Assembly: GCA_947175015.1 (NCBI GenBank)
Contig: CAMWLE010000008.1
Coordinates: 1 to 58,182, forward strand
DNA from: an uncultured bacterium
GTDB taxonomy: Bacteria > Bacillota > Clostridia > Lachnospirales > Lachnospiraceae
Reading direction: 5' to 3'
Length of the DNA stretch: 58,182 nt
The notes below the pieces were generated by a model. It was not told the DNA's origin. It ran no database searches and worked only from the letters and a program-made list of their open reading frames with translations. Positions 36,616-44,887 of this stretch are shown here, piece by piece. Each line of letters opens with the position of its first letter. The stretch's first letter is position 1. The position numbers were made by a program, and so were the translations under genes.

Positions 36616-37352
36616 ACCCGCCTGCCCGCTCCCTCCCTCTGGTTATATTTCAGAAATTTCTTCACAAACTCCGGATAATTCTGTTTTGCCATAAGCGCCT
36701 TGCCCCTCTCCAGCCAGATGTTTCCGGCATCATACTTTACCACATACTTAAAATGAACAAGGTATGCCCTGTGCGAACGGAAGAAATCCTCCCCCGCCCA
36801 TTCTGCCAGTTCTGACAGCTTTCCATAATATTCGATATCTTCCTCTCTCTTGTATATCACAATTTTCCGATTAAACACTTCCGCATAGATGATATCCTTC
36901 ATCAGCACCTTAACGTGTTTTCCGCCGGACATTACCATCAGAAACCGTTCTTCGTCTCCAATTTCCGGCAATGTGGAGACATGTTCCGACAATTGCTCCT
37001 GATACTGTGCCGCTGCACGAGATAACACTGCCGCAAACTTCTCATCCGACACAGGTTTGACCAAATAATGAAATGCCCTCACATCAAATGCCTCATAAAC
37101 ACATTCCGCCATCGCTGTCAAAAAAATCAAAATGGTACTCCTGCTTCTTTCCCGCAGCCGTCTTGCCGTCTCCATGCCATTCATGCCAGGCATCTGAATA
37201 TCCAAGAGCAATATATCCGGCTCCTGTTTTGCCTGCAGTAATTCCTCTCCTGACCGGCAGATAACTACTTCGGCCTCCGGATACAGTCTCCGCACTTTAT
37301 CCGCAATCATTTCCCGAATCTCATTATCATCATCACAAATTGAAATCCGCAG
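36609..37352 (-). CDS. LytTR response regulator, apparent CTG start
   Basis: 247 residues if started at CTG 37352. The receiver then begins LRISICDDDNEIREMI with the full acidic cluster, phospho-Asp in ILLLDIQMPGMNG and Lys in YLVKPV. The LytTR DNA-binding domain is at about 145-240 (RSHRAYLVHFKYV). The first ATG (37310) would remove the acidic cluster. AAGG lies 7 nt before the CTG and an in-frame stop just upstream rules out a longer start. An ATT codon immediately before the CTG is another candidate. Confidence 0.88.
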   Translation of the reverse strand: MRISICDDDNEIREMIADKVRRLYPEAEVVICRSGEELLQAKQEPDILLLDIQMPGMNGMETARRLRERSRSTILIFLTAMAECVYEAFDVRAFHYLVKPVSDEKFAAVLSRAAAQYQEQLSEHVSTLPEIGDEERFLMVMSGGKHVKVLMKDIIYAEVFNRKIVIYKREEDIEYYGKLSELAEWAGEDFFRSHRAYLVHFKYVVKYDAGNIWLERGKALMAKQNYPEFVKKFLKYNQREGAGRRVW

Positions 37353-37433
37353 AATTCTACCTTACATTTATTATGATATCGGAATATTCATCCATTTACA
37401 TATATAAATGTTGTAAAGCAAATGTTTTTTGTT

Positions 37434-37488
37434 GTGAGAAAAACGCTGCAGCTTTCCTATCCATTTAGGATGAAAGTTCGCAGCGTTC
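37434..37488 (-). terminator. Terminator after the lipoprotein gene
   Basis: Minus strand AACGCTGC pairs with GCAGCGTT around an inner CTTTC/GAAAG-type stem and is followed by TTTTTCTC. It lies just after the stop at 37502. Confidence 0.75.
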
Positions 37489-37501
37489 TTGTCACAAAAT
37501 C

Positions 37502-37927
37502 CTATTTATCCATCATCTCTGATACTTTATAATATTGATATTCATTTATACTTGAATATTCACTCCATTCCGCGCTGTCAAATGTTACCGTAGCAATATC
37601 ACCATCTACTGTGACCGTTCCGTTTATGTTCTTTCCATTAGGCGCTGTCACTGTAAATGCAATCCCATGCTCTGTGGCATTTCCTACACCATCCTCCAAG
37701 TTGACCAGTCTGTAAATCCCGATTTGAATCCCATATGTTCCGTCATCATTCTTTTGAATCATAAGATTGGGCTCATTGACATCATAATCATGATACACAC
37801 CTGAATATACATCCTGATCTGTTTCCGCCTCAACATCCGTTCCGGACACCAAACCATCGGATTTATCGCCGCAGGCAGTCAAACCTATCAATATAAAACA
37901 TAACACTCCTATCAATAATCTTTTCAT
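37502..37927 (-). CDS. Small lipoprotein
   Basis: 141 residues. Signal peptide 1-18 with lipobox GLTAC, then a mature part of about 120 residues rich in Asp, Tyr and Thr (GTYGIQIGIYRLVNLEDG). No known family. AGGAAAG precedes the ATG. Its ATGA start overlaps the stop of the solute-binding-protein remnant by 4 nt. Confidence 0.8.
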   Translation of the reverse strand: MKRLLIGVLCFILIGLTACGDKSDGLVSGTDVEAETDQDVYSGVYHDYDVNEPNLMIQKNDDGTYGIQIGIYRLVNLEDGVGNATEHGIAFTVTAPNGKNINGTVTVDGDIATVTFDSAEWSEYSSINEYQYYKVSEMMDK

Positions 37928-38434
37928 CGTATCTTCTTTCCTGACTTTTTCATGATAATAATAATTTTTACATTATTGTACACCACAACCTCCTCATCAA
38001 TGATCCGGCTGATCGTTGCATTGTAGGCCTCTCTCCTATCTGCCAGCAAAATCAGCTCCCTCACAGCCATAACATCTTCCTGTGTGGCTGCATATACAGA
38101 GGGAATACCTGGGTCATCAAAGGAACCTTTCGGCAATGGTTCGCCATTATTATATTCCTGTATCATAGCCTTGTCAAGCTGCTTCTCAAATGCGCTCCTC
38201 TCTATGCGAAATCCCAGTTACTTTTCACACCTACGCCACCGCAAGACAGTCGTGCGCGAAATCGCTGCATTTGCGATTTCTGTGCATCAGTTATTGGTCA
38301 CGGAGTGAACAGTAACAAATCCCAGAATAGCCCCGTCATTTTTCGCCCAGTTTCCTGCTGCATAGAATTGCAGAAAATCCCGGGCAATCAGACTTGCAGA
38401 TACTACAAACACTGTGGTGCCAAGCTATGAAATA
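37924..38434 (-). pseudogene. C-terminal remnant of an extracellular solute-binding protein, split by a mobile element
   Basis: Two pieces of one reading frame flank the 100-bp element at 38217-38316. Before it: FVVSASLIARDFLQFYAAGN, then WAKNDGAILGF. After it: RIERSAFEKQLDKA, then SVYAATQEDVMAVRELILLA and ATISRIIDEE. The pattern of GF..xxxxFEKQLxKAM, PVYAATQEDV and TISRII is typical of the C-terminus of family 1 sugar-binding proteins. The element brings in-frame stops. The N-terminal two thirds is gone and the extreme end (NNVKIIIIMKKSGKKIR) is also atypical. Confidence 0.7.
38217..38316 (+). mobile_element. 100-bp miniature inverted-repeat element (complete copy)
   Basis: The left end GTTACTTTTCACACC and right end GTTACTGTTCACTCC (read inward from the other strand) match at 13 of 15 positions. 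The 8-bp direct repeat AAATCCCA flanks it at 38209-38216 and 38317-38324, and the G that follows makes 9. An internal hairpin is formed by AAATCGC/GCGATTT. No coding capacity. It interrupts the solute-binding-protein remnant, which proves insertion. The transposase family is not known. Confidence 0.85.
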
Positions 38435-38563
38435 ATCACTCCTTCTGACTACCAATGTAACAATCTGTCTGCGCTAACTCTTCTGCCACATCCGGGTCAT
38501 GCAAAAAACTGAAGCTTCAATCATTACAAAATTTTATGGAATTGTATATTTTTTTGTGGTATC

Positions 38564-38710
38564 ATATGACTATATTCGAGACAGGAAATGGTTGAATGGA
38601 CATCTATTCCATGATTGAACTGTAATTCATGGCATCATGCGACCATATTCATGGCAGGAAACGGCCGAATGGACATCCATACCATGACTGAATTGTAGCT
38701 ATGGCATCAT
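38564..38710 (+). repeat. 73-bp direct repeat upstream of the 38755 gene
   Basis: Two copies (about 38564-38638 and 38638-38710) share GACYATATTC, GGAAAYGGYYGAATGGACAT, CCATGAYTGAA and GGCATCAT. A third copy occurs in reverse at 48339-48386. Candidate promoter hexamers TTGTAT (38542-38547) and TATGAC (38565-38570), 17 nt apart, overlap the first copy. No gene was seen in 38435-38754. Confidence 0.65.
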
Positions 38711-38754
38711 AGGGGGACGCATTCTCCCACTCAGATCACAGGAGGAAGCAGCAA

Positions 38755-39267
38755 ATGTACATTGCAAATAAGTATTGGAATCATTACATTGGTGATACTG
38801 ATGATAGTTTAACACTGGTGGAGTATCTTGCAGACAAACGCAAAGAAGAAATTTCACTTGGGGAGATTTTTTCTGATATCGGATTGGATAAGCTCAATGG
38901 AGATTTTCGCCAACATGACGAACCTTTGACAGTTATTTTAGCCAATATGGAATCGGATTATGATGAGCCATCTGCAGAATTCTATTATGCAATAAATCTT
39001 ATTTCCGACCTCGCCGCTTTATTGCTGGAGTGCAAGGTGAACGGAAGCGTTAATCTATGCGAATTGTTCGGGGAAGATTTGGACACCGATGTACCTGATA
39101 TTTGTATTACAGCCACACCAGAAGAACATACACTGCTCAATAAGGCTCTCATGGATTTTGTGTCCGAACCGCTTACTTATGATTTAAGTGAAATGGTACC
39201 GGAAGAAGATGTGCTGGAAACGGCAGCCATTTGTGAAGAATTAAGAAAAGAATTGTATGGACAATAG
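38755..39267 (+). CDS. Acidic cytosolic protein of unknown function
   Basis: 170 residues, strongly acidic, no signal or membrane segment. It starts MYIANKYWNHYIGDTDDSLT. AGGAGG 8 nt before the ATG makes the start sure. The size and acidity would suit an immunity-type protein, but no toxin gene is adjacent and I recognise no family. Its upstream region holds the 73-bp repeat. Confidence 0.8.
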   Translation: MYIANKYWNHYIGDTDDSLTLVEYLADKRKEEISLGEIFSDIGLDKLNGDFRQHDEPLTVILANMESDYDEPSAEFYYAINLISDLAALLLECKVNGSVNLCELFGEDLDTDVPDICITATPEEHTLLNKALMDFVSEPLTYDLSEMVPEEDVLETAAICEELRKELYGQ

Positions 39268-39348
39268 AGATTCATAGCTGCCGGCACAAAATAGTTTTTC
39301 CTATCAGCCTGGACTGACAGCTCCAGGCTGATTATTATGATTCATTTG

Positions 39349-39570
39349 TCATCGCTCATTATCCGGTTTTCCCGCATTCATATCTGTATAGCAGTCCAAC
39401 AACCCCACAGTCTCATTTGCCGGACGTCCATACATATTGCAGCATTTATGTGACACTTCTCCTCTGCTGCTTTTGTCTTCGTCCATTTCCACACTCATAC
39501 GAATCACACCCATCTGTGTCTCCGCATCCAAATGCCGCAAAATATCCTCTATCATTTGCTCCTGTTCCAT
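39349..39570 (-). CDS. Small cysteine-containing protein
   Basis: 73 residues with an ordered central motif VSHKCCNMYGRPANETVG. GAGGATT precedes the ATG. No membrane segment. The conserved-looking motif and acceptable ribosome site argue for a real gene of unknown function. It lies downstream of the ACT protein on the same strand. Confidence 0.6.
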   Translation of the reverse strand: MEQEQMIEDILRHLDAETQMGVIRMSVEMDEDKSSRGEVSHKCCNMYGRPANETVGLLDCYTDMNAGKPDNER

Positions 39571-39706
39571 TGCAATCCTCTCATTCCAGCCTTCTCATTC
39601 CAACCATTCAATACATAATAAGTTCTTTTTCTATCCAGCAACAAATGCCGTAATGCCAACACACAGTAAACCCTCAAGGCAGACTTCTGACCTTTCACAG
39701 TAATAT

Positions 39707-40129
39707 TTATCTGCAAAGTTCCTCATTACCATACAGTGTCAGTCCGCCGTCCCGAATGGCATTTCCGGCCGCTTCACCGTCTGATGCTTTTACGATCATC
39801 GCCCTGCGGTCCGCTGATGCAAGTGCATACATATACTCAATATTTATCCCTTTTGCACATAATATATGCGTTAATTTGTAAAGTTCTCCGGCTTTGTCCT
39901 CCAGCCTTACCGCCAGAACATCCGTCAGTCTGACAGAAAAACCATTCTCCTGCAGTGCATTCCTGGCAAGTTCCGGATCAGACACCACCATACGCAGCAT
40001 TCCATATTCTGTAGTATCCGCCATACTCAGGGACAGGATATTAATTCCCTGCTGTTTCAATACTTCTGTCACCTGCTCCAACCGTCCCTCACGATTCTCC
40101 ATAAACACAGATATCTGCTTTACATACAT
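39707..40129 (-). CDS. Tandem ACT-domain protein
   Basis: 140 residues made of two ACT domains (about 1-66 and 70-138), each with the beta-alpha-beta amino-acid-binding pattern (ENREGRLEQVTEVLKQQGIN; LEDKAGELYKLTHILCAKGI). Proteins of this size are often encoded beside phenylacetate-CoA ligase and indolepyruvate oxidoreductase genes and probably sense aromatic or branched amino acids. It follows paaK, with a repeat element between. Confidence 0.88.
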   Translation of the reverse strand: MYVKQISVFMENREGRLEQVTEVLKQQGINILSLSMADTTEYGMLRMVVSDPELARNALQENGFSVRLTDVLAVRLEDKAGELYKLTHILCAKGINIEYMYALASADRRAMIVKASDGEAAGNAIRDGGLTLYGNEELCR

Positions 40130-40191
40130 AACCTTCCCTCACTTTCTACACGAATCATATACTGTCCCGAAATTTCTCACACTAACTTTTT

Positions 40192-40295
40192 CACACTTCC
40201 TAACATGCCGCCAACGGCGGCACAAACAATCTGTGAGAAAAACGCCTGTACAAAGTGAGTTTGCTCACTTGGCGTTCTTCCGGAAATGACTTAGA
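40192..40295 (-). repeat. Post-stop modular hairpin element, copy D (after paaK)
   Basis: Minus strand: TCTAAGTC box 42 nt after the paaK stop, AACGCC...GGCGTT enclosing AAGTGAG/CTCACTT, then CTCACAGATTGTTTGTGCC fused directly to GCCGTTGGCGGCATG and GGAAGTGTG. Compared with copy A it lacks the TCTTGCAGAGGCACTGCC module, so modules come and go as units. Confidence 0.85.
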
Positions 40296-40337
40296 TATCC
40301 ATGCGCCTTAGCGCTATTGTCAGTGTACAAAGAGAAC

Positions 40338-41636
40338 TTAATCTAATTTCCGTCTATCAATCACATGTACCGATTTTCCCATACTGCGCTCCAGAGCTTT
40401 CGGCTCCACCAGTTTCACTTTCACTGCCAGCCCGATCGCCTGCTGAATCACATGTTCAATCTTCTTGGTCAGGTTTTCCAATTCCCGGATTTCATCCGAG
40501 AAGAAATGCTCTTCCACTTCCACCTGCACCTCCAGGGTATCCAGGTTGTTCACCCTGTCCACAATCATCAGGTAATGAGGGGTAGTACCACCCATTTCCA
40601 GAAGTGCTGCTTCAATTTGAGACGGAAACACATTCACACCGCGGATGATCAACATATCATCACTTCTGCCTGTAAATCTTGCAATCCTGGCCGTGGTCCT
40701 GCCGCACTCGCAAGGTGTATGGTCAATACTGGTCAAATCCTTGGTTCGATAACGGATCAGCGGAATTCCTTCTTTGGTCAGGGTGGAGATCACCAATTCT
40801 CCTGTGACGCCGTCCGCCACCGGCTGAAAAGTATCCCTATCCACAATCTCCGGCAGGAAATAATCCTCATGCACATGAAGACCTTTGTGGTAGTGACAAT
40901 CTGTGGCTACTCCCGGCCCCATAATCTCGCTGAGTCCATAGATGTCATGGGCATGTATCCCCAACATTTCCTCAATTTTGTCCCGCATTTTTTCCGTCCA
41001 GGGTTCCGCGCCATTTAAGGAAGCTTTTAATTTAATCTTGTCTCGGACTCCCATTTCTTCAATGGTTTCGGCAATATGCATCAAATAGGAAGGTGTACAC
41101 AGAATCCCTGTCACCCCAAAATCCACCATCATATTCACTAATTTCTTCGTGTTTCCCGTGGACATGGGTACCACTGTGGCCCCCATTTTCTCCGCGCCGT
41201 AATGACCGCCCAGCCCTCCGGTAAACAATCCATAACCATATGCCACCTGTATGATATCCTCACGTCCCAGGCCCGCCATGGAAATACATCTGGCAACACA
41301 CTCGCTCCACATATCAATATCTCTTCTGGTATAGCCCACTACCGTGGCCTTTCCTGTCGTCCCGCTGGAAGCATGAATCCGCACGATTTGGGAATTTGGA
41401 ACCGCAAACATTCCGAAGGGATAGGTATCCCGCAAATCGTCTTTTGTAGTAAACGGAAGCTTTGTCAAGTCCTCCAATCCACGGATATCTCCCGGTTCCA
41501 GCCCCGCTGCCTGCATTTTTTTCCGATAAAACTCCACATTGTGGTATACCCTGTCCACCAATTTCACAAGCCGCATTCCCTGCAGGTTACTCATCTCGTC
41601 CCTGCTCATACACTCCTTTGTCTCGTTCCAAATCAT
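40338..41636 (-). CDS. paaK: Phenylacetate-CoA ligase
   Basis: 432 residues. AMP-binding loop [16 protein letters not shown] near residue 93, then [11 protein letters not shown] near 235 and RYRTKDLT near 300. It activates arylacetates to CoA thioesters with ATP. Next to iorA/iorB it would act on arylacetates, or run in the direction of ATP formation, during aromatic amino acid fermentation. Confidence 0.94.
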   Translation of the reverse strand: MIWNETKECMSRDEMSNLQGMRLVKLVDRVYHNVEFYRKKMQAAGLEPGDIRGLEDLTKLPFTTKDDLRDTYPFGMFAVPNSQIVRIHASSGTTGKATVVGYTRRDIDMWSECVARCISMAGLGREDIIQVAYGYGLFTGGLGGHYGAEKMGATVVPMSTGNTKKLVNMMVDFGVTGILCTPSYLMHIAETIEEMGVRDKIKLKASLNGAEPWTEKMRDKIEEMLGIHAHDIYGLSEIMGPGVATDCHYHKGLHVHEDYFLPEIVDRDTFQPVADGVTGELVISTLTKEGIPLIRYRTKDLTSIDHTPCECGRTTARIARFTGRSDDMLIIRGVNVFPSQIEAALLEMGGTTPHYLMIVDRVNNLDTLEVQVEVEEHFFSDEIRELENLTKKIEHVIQQAIGLAVKVKLVEPKALERSMGKSVHVIDRRKLD

Positions 41637-41648
41637 GCTGTCCTCCTG

Positions 41649-41735
41649 TTTTCGACTTTGCCGTTTCCATTCCGGCTCTGCCCACTATTTTCGACTCTGC
41701 CGTTCTCGTTCCAGCTCTGTCTCTGCTGATTTCCA
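41649..41735 (-). repeat. Imperfect 39-bp tandem repeat before paaK
   Basis: TTTTCGACTTTGCCG and TTTTCGACTCTGCCG start at 41649 and 41688, and the similarity continues through TTCCxGCTCTG. It lies in the gap between the SMI1/KNR4 gene and paaK. The period equals that of the PerM minisatellite but the sequence differs. Confidence 0.55.
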
Positions 41736-41786
41736 TTCCGTTTCCACGCATCACTGTCTCTTATCCCAGTTCCGGCGTCCGCTGTG

Positions 41787-42413
41787 TTACTCTCTGTCGT
41801 CCAAATACCACGCAAAAGATTCCCCCATATGTTCAAAGTCCAAATAGCGTTTGATCAAGGCCTCTTCTTCGTCATTGGATAACAATGCAAGCCAATGGCC
41901 ATGATTATTGTAGGTACATGCTTTGAAATGGAGCATTGACAACTGATGGATGACTTCGAGATACGCCTGTGGCAGCAGGCCATCATACACCCTGCAATAT
42001 TCTTTCAGCATATCCTGCATTTGTTCTTCGCTATAATTGACTCCTTTTATGTTCCCATCCTCGTCAAGCCAGACAGCCGGTTCAGCGGCAAATTCAATCA
42101 TATTGAGAAGAATGGCCCCCGCCATATTTTCTGCGCAATATTCCCCATCCTCTTCCGGGTGATAATATCGTCCGATGTACGGCTCATCGGTACCATTTTC
42201 AATAAAAACCCATGGATCACCGCCGCCCGTAAAGGCAAAGGGAAGTACCTCCTGCGTCACCCCTTCTTCATACTCATAATTCATCACCTCGTCATAAGTC
42301 ATCCATTCCATCTCAGCCATCCATACATATTGTTCTCTGTGTCCCTCATAATCCATGAGGCCCAATTCATACATCTTTTTATATAACGTCGGCAAATGAT
42401 TCTTATCAAACAT
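41787..42413 (-). CDS. SMI1/KNR4-family-like protein
   Basis: 208 residues, acidic. The pattern of an aromatic-rich N-terminus, LPFAFTGGGDPWVFIENG near 57 and a C-terminal HLxLL-type region resembles SMI1/KNR4 (SUKH) proteins, often immunity factors. No toxin is nearby. It sits 42 nt after iorB inside a metabolic operon, which is unexpected. Confidence 0.65.
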   Translation of the reverse strand: MFDKNHLPTLYKKMYELGLMDYEGHREQYVWMAEMEWMTYDEVMNYEYEEGVTQEVLPFAFTGGGDPWVFIENGTDEPYIGRYYHPEEDGEYCAENMAGAILLNMIEFAAEPAVWLDEDGNIKGVNYSEEQMQDMLKEYCRVYDGLLPQAYLEVIHQLSMLHFKACTYNNHGHWLALLSNDEEEALIKRYLDFEHMGESFAWYLDDRE

Positions 42414-42455
42414 AGTCCCACATTCCTTCCTGCCTCAGCAGACAATCCTATGACA

Positions 42456-43025
42456 TCACAGAAGATACCCTGCCTCAAATGCCTTAAGATTCACCTCCAC
42501 AGTCTTAGGCGGAACGGTTTCCTCAATCACCTTCAGCCAGTCCTCCCTGCCGAATCCCACATAACGGGCAGCCGCACCCAGAACCACCACATTGAAGGAC
42601 TTGGGCACCCCTAACTCCTTCGCTGTCTTCATCGCCTCCACCACAATGGTTTTTCTGGCGGCACACAGGGTATCCAGCACGCCTTCGGGATACGCCGCCG
42701 CACCTGTCACCACAGTAATGGGATCGATACGCCAATCATTGACGATCACTACGCCGTCCTCTTTCAGAAAATGCAGATAACGCAATGCTTCCAGCCGCTC
42801 AAATGCAATCAATACATCTGCCTGCCCTGCCTCCACAATGGGTTCCGCCACCTGCTCTCCATACCGTACAAATGTCACCACGCTGCCGCCACGCTGTGCC
42901 ATTCCATGCACCTCCGACAATTTTACATCATATCCGCCGCGCACTGCCAGATTTCCCAGAATCCGGCTGGTCAGAAGCGTTCCCTGTCCGCCCACACCCA
43001 CAATCATAATATTTTTCACGCTCAT
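42456..43025 (-). CDS. iorB: Indolepyruvate:ferredoxin oxidoreductase beta subunit
   Basis: 189 residues of the gamma-type 2-oxoacid oxidoreductase domain: IMIVGVGGQGTLLTSRILG at the N-terminus and EVHGMAQRGGSVVTFVRYG near 38. With IorA it oxidises arylpyruvates to aryl-acetyl-CoA, reducing ferredoxin. Its ATG overlaps the iorA stop by 4 nt. Confidence 0.95.
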   Translation of the reverse strand: MSVKNIMIVGVGGQGTLLTSRILGNLAVRGGYDVKLSEVHGMAQRGGSVVTFVRYGEQVAEPIVEAGQADVLIAFERLEALRYLHFLKEDGVVIVNDWRIDPITVVTGAAAYPEGVLDTLCAARKTIVVEAMKTAKELGVPKSFNVVVLGAAARYVGFGREDWLKVIEETVPPKTVEVNLKAFEAGYLL

Positions 43026-44773
43026 GTCCTATCCGCCTTTCTGGTCTCTATGGCACCGAACTTACACAGTTTTTCACACAATCCGCAGCCGTTACACATG
43101 GTCTCATCAATAGCCACTGTCCCGTCCTCATTTTTTGTCAAAGCCGGACATCCCGGACGCAGACAGGCACCGCACTTCCTGCACTTCTCCTGAACCGGCA
43201 CACATTTGTCAGGGAAAGTAACACCTTTCAACAACACACAGGGCGCCTTCGTGATTATCACTGATACCGCATCTCGTTTCGTTTCCCGCCGGAACGCCTC
43301 CGCAAGTCCGTCCAAATCAAAAGCGCTGATCTCATACACATGCTCAATCCCCAGGGAACGACACAATCCTGCGATATTGATGGCCGGAACCACCTCTCCC
43401 TTCAGCGTTTTACCCGTAGCCGCATGGTCCTGATGTCCTGTCATGCCGGTGGTAGAATTATCCAGGATCACCACCGTCCCCGCGGACTGATTATACACCA
43501 TATTCATCAGAGAGTTAATGCCCGTATGCATAAAGGTAGAATCTCCGATCACAGCCACCCAGTTGCGGATATATTCTTTTCCTCTTGCTTTTTCCATGCC
43601 ATGAAGCGTACTGATGCTAGACCCCATACAGATAGTGCTGTCCACCACGGAAAGAGGCGCCACTGCCCCCAGAGTATAACAGCCAATATCTCCCGCCGCA
43701 TGTATTTTCAGCCTGTTTAACACCGAATATACACTGCGGTGCGGACAGCCGGGACAAAGGATGGGCGGTCTGGCCGGCACCTGTGCCTGGGGCATCACCT
43801 GACATTTCTGCCCTAATACTCGCTCTCTCAGCATATTGGCACTGTACTCACCCTGCACCGTGAACAACTCCTTGCCCACAGCCTTCAAAATCCCCCAGGA
43901 TTTCACCTGTTCTTCTATCACTGGTTCCAATTCTTCAAATATGTATAATGTATCCACCCTGGCTGCAAATTCCTCAATCAACTTCCTTGGAAGAGGATGC
44001 ACCAATCCCAATTTCAGCACACTGGCCTCCGGCATGACTTCACGCACATACTGATACGGAATTCCGCTGGTGATAAATCCCACAGACAAATCCCGGTACT
44101 CCACACGATTCACAGACATTCCGCAGGCATCTTCACCCATCTTCTTCATACGCTCTTCCACTGCTATATGACGTTTGATGGCATTTGCAGGCATCATCAC
44201 ATATTTGGCAATATTCCGCTCATAAGCAACAGGTTCTCTCTCCGTCCTCTCTTCCAACTCCACAATTCCCTGAGAATGGGATAATCTGGTGGTGGAACGC
44301 ACCATGATCGGTGTGTCATATTTCTCACTCAAATCAAAAGCAAGCTTCGTAAACTCCTTCGCCTCGGCACTGTCTGAGGGTTCCAGTACAGGAATCATGG
44401 CTGCCCTGGCCACCATCCGGCTGTCCTGCTCGTTTTGGGAACTGTACATGCCCGGATCATCTGCTGCCACAATCACCATACCGCCGCTCACACCCGTATA
44501 GGCCGCCGTAAAAAGCGGATCTGAGGCCACATTCACTCCCACATGTTTCATGCTGCACATGGACCGTACTCCCGCAATAGACGCACCAATCGCCACCTCC
44601 GCAGCCACCTTCTCATTGGGAGACCACTCTGCATAAACCTCATCATATTTGGCAATACTCTCGCTGATCTCCGTACTCGGAGTACCAGGATAGGCCGCCG
44701 ACACTTTCACTCCCGCTTCATAAGCACCTCTCGCTATGGCTTCGTTGCCCAGCAGTATTTTTTTCTCTGACAC
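43022..44773 (-). CDS. iorA: Indolepyruvate:ferredoxin oxidoreductase alpha subunit
   Basis: 583 residues. The pyrimidine domain begins KKILLGNEAIARGAYEAG, the TPP-binding region has GDIGCYTLG and GDSTFMHTGINSL, and the C-terminus carries ferredoxin-like Cys clusters (CRKCGACLRPGCP and CNGCGLCEKLC). The start is GTG at 44773 with GGAGG upstream; the frame extends to 44848 but the extra 25 residues look unrelated. It leads the operon iorA-iorB-SMI1-paaK-ACT. Confidence 0.95.
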   Translation of the reverse strand: MSEKKILLGNEAIARGAYEAGVKVSAAYPGTPSTEISESIAKYDEVYAEWSPNEKVAAEVAIGASIAGVRSMCSMKHVGVNVASDPLFTAAYTGVSGGMVIVAADDPGMYSSQNEQDSRMVARAAMIPVLEPSDSAEAKEFTKLAFDLSEKYDTPIMVRSTTRLSHSQGIVELEERTEREPVAYERNIAKYVMMPANAIKRHIAVEERMKKMGEDACGMSVNRVEYRDLSVGFITSGIPYQYVREVMPEASVLKLGLVHPLPRKLIEEFAARVDTLYIFEELEPVIEEQVKSWGILKAVGKELFTVQGEYSANMLRERVLGQKCQVMPQAQVPARPPILCPGCPHRSVYSVLNRLKIHAAGDIGCYTLGAVAPLSVVDSTICMGSSISTLHGMEKARGKEYIRNWVAVIGDSTFMHTGINSLMNMVYNQSAGTVVILDNSTTGMTGHQDHAATGKTLKGEVVPAINIAGLCRSLGIEHVYEISAFDLDGLAEAFRRETKRDAVSVIITKAPCVLLKGVTFPDKCVPVQEKCRKCGACLRPGCPALTKNEDGTVAIDETMCNGCGLCEKLCKFGAIETRKADRT

Positions 44774-44887
44774 GTTTTCTCCTCCTTGCAGGGCATAAGT
44801 CCCTGATTGTTCCCTGATTTTTTGTTGGTTTTTGTTGCTTTTTCTCATTTTATCCTACCAGATGAACTCTGTTTCGTCAAGGAACAG

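Noticed and set aside
38243..38316. CRISPR-like or attachment-site reading of the repeated sequence
   Set aside because: Copies are far apart, not regularly spaced, and the complete one has inverted ends with a target duplication, which fits a mobile element.
41633..41836. 67-codon Asn/Arg-rich ORF between the SMI1-like gene and paaK
   Set aside because: It starts inside the upstream gene, and its composition follows from the 39-bp tandem repeat. No ribosome site.
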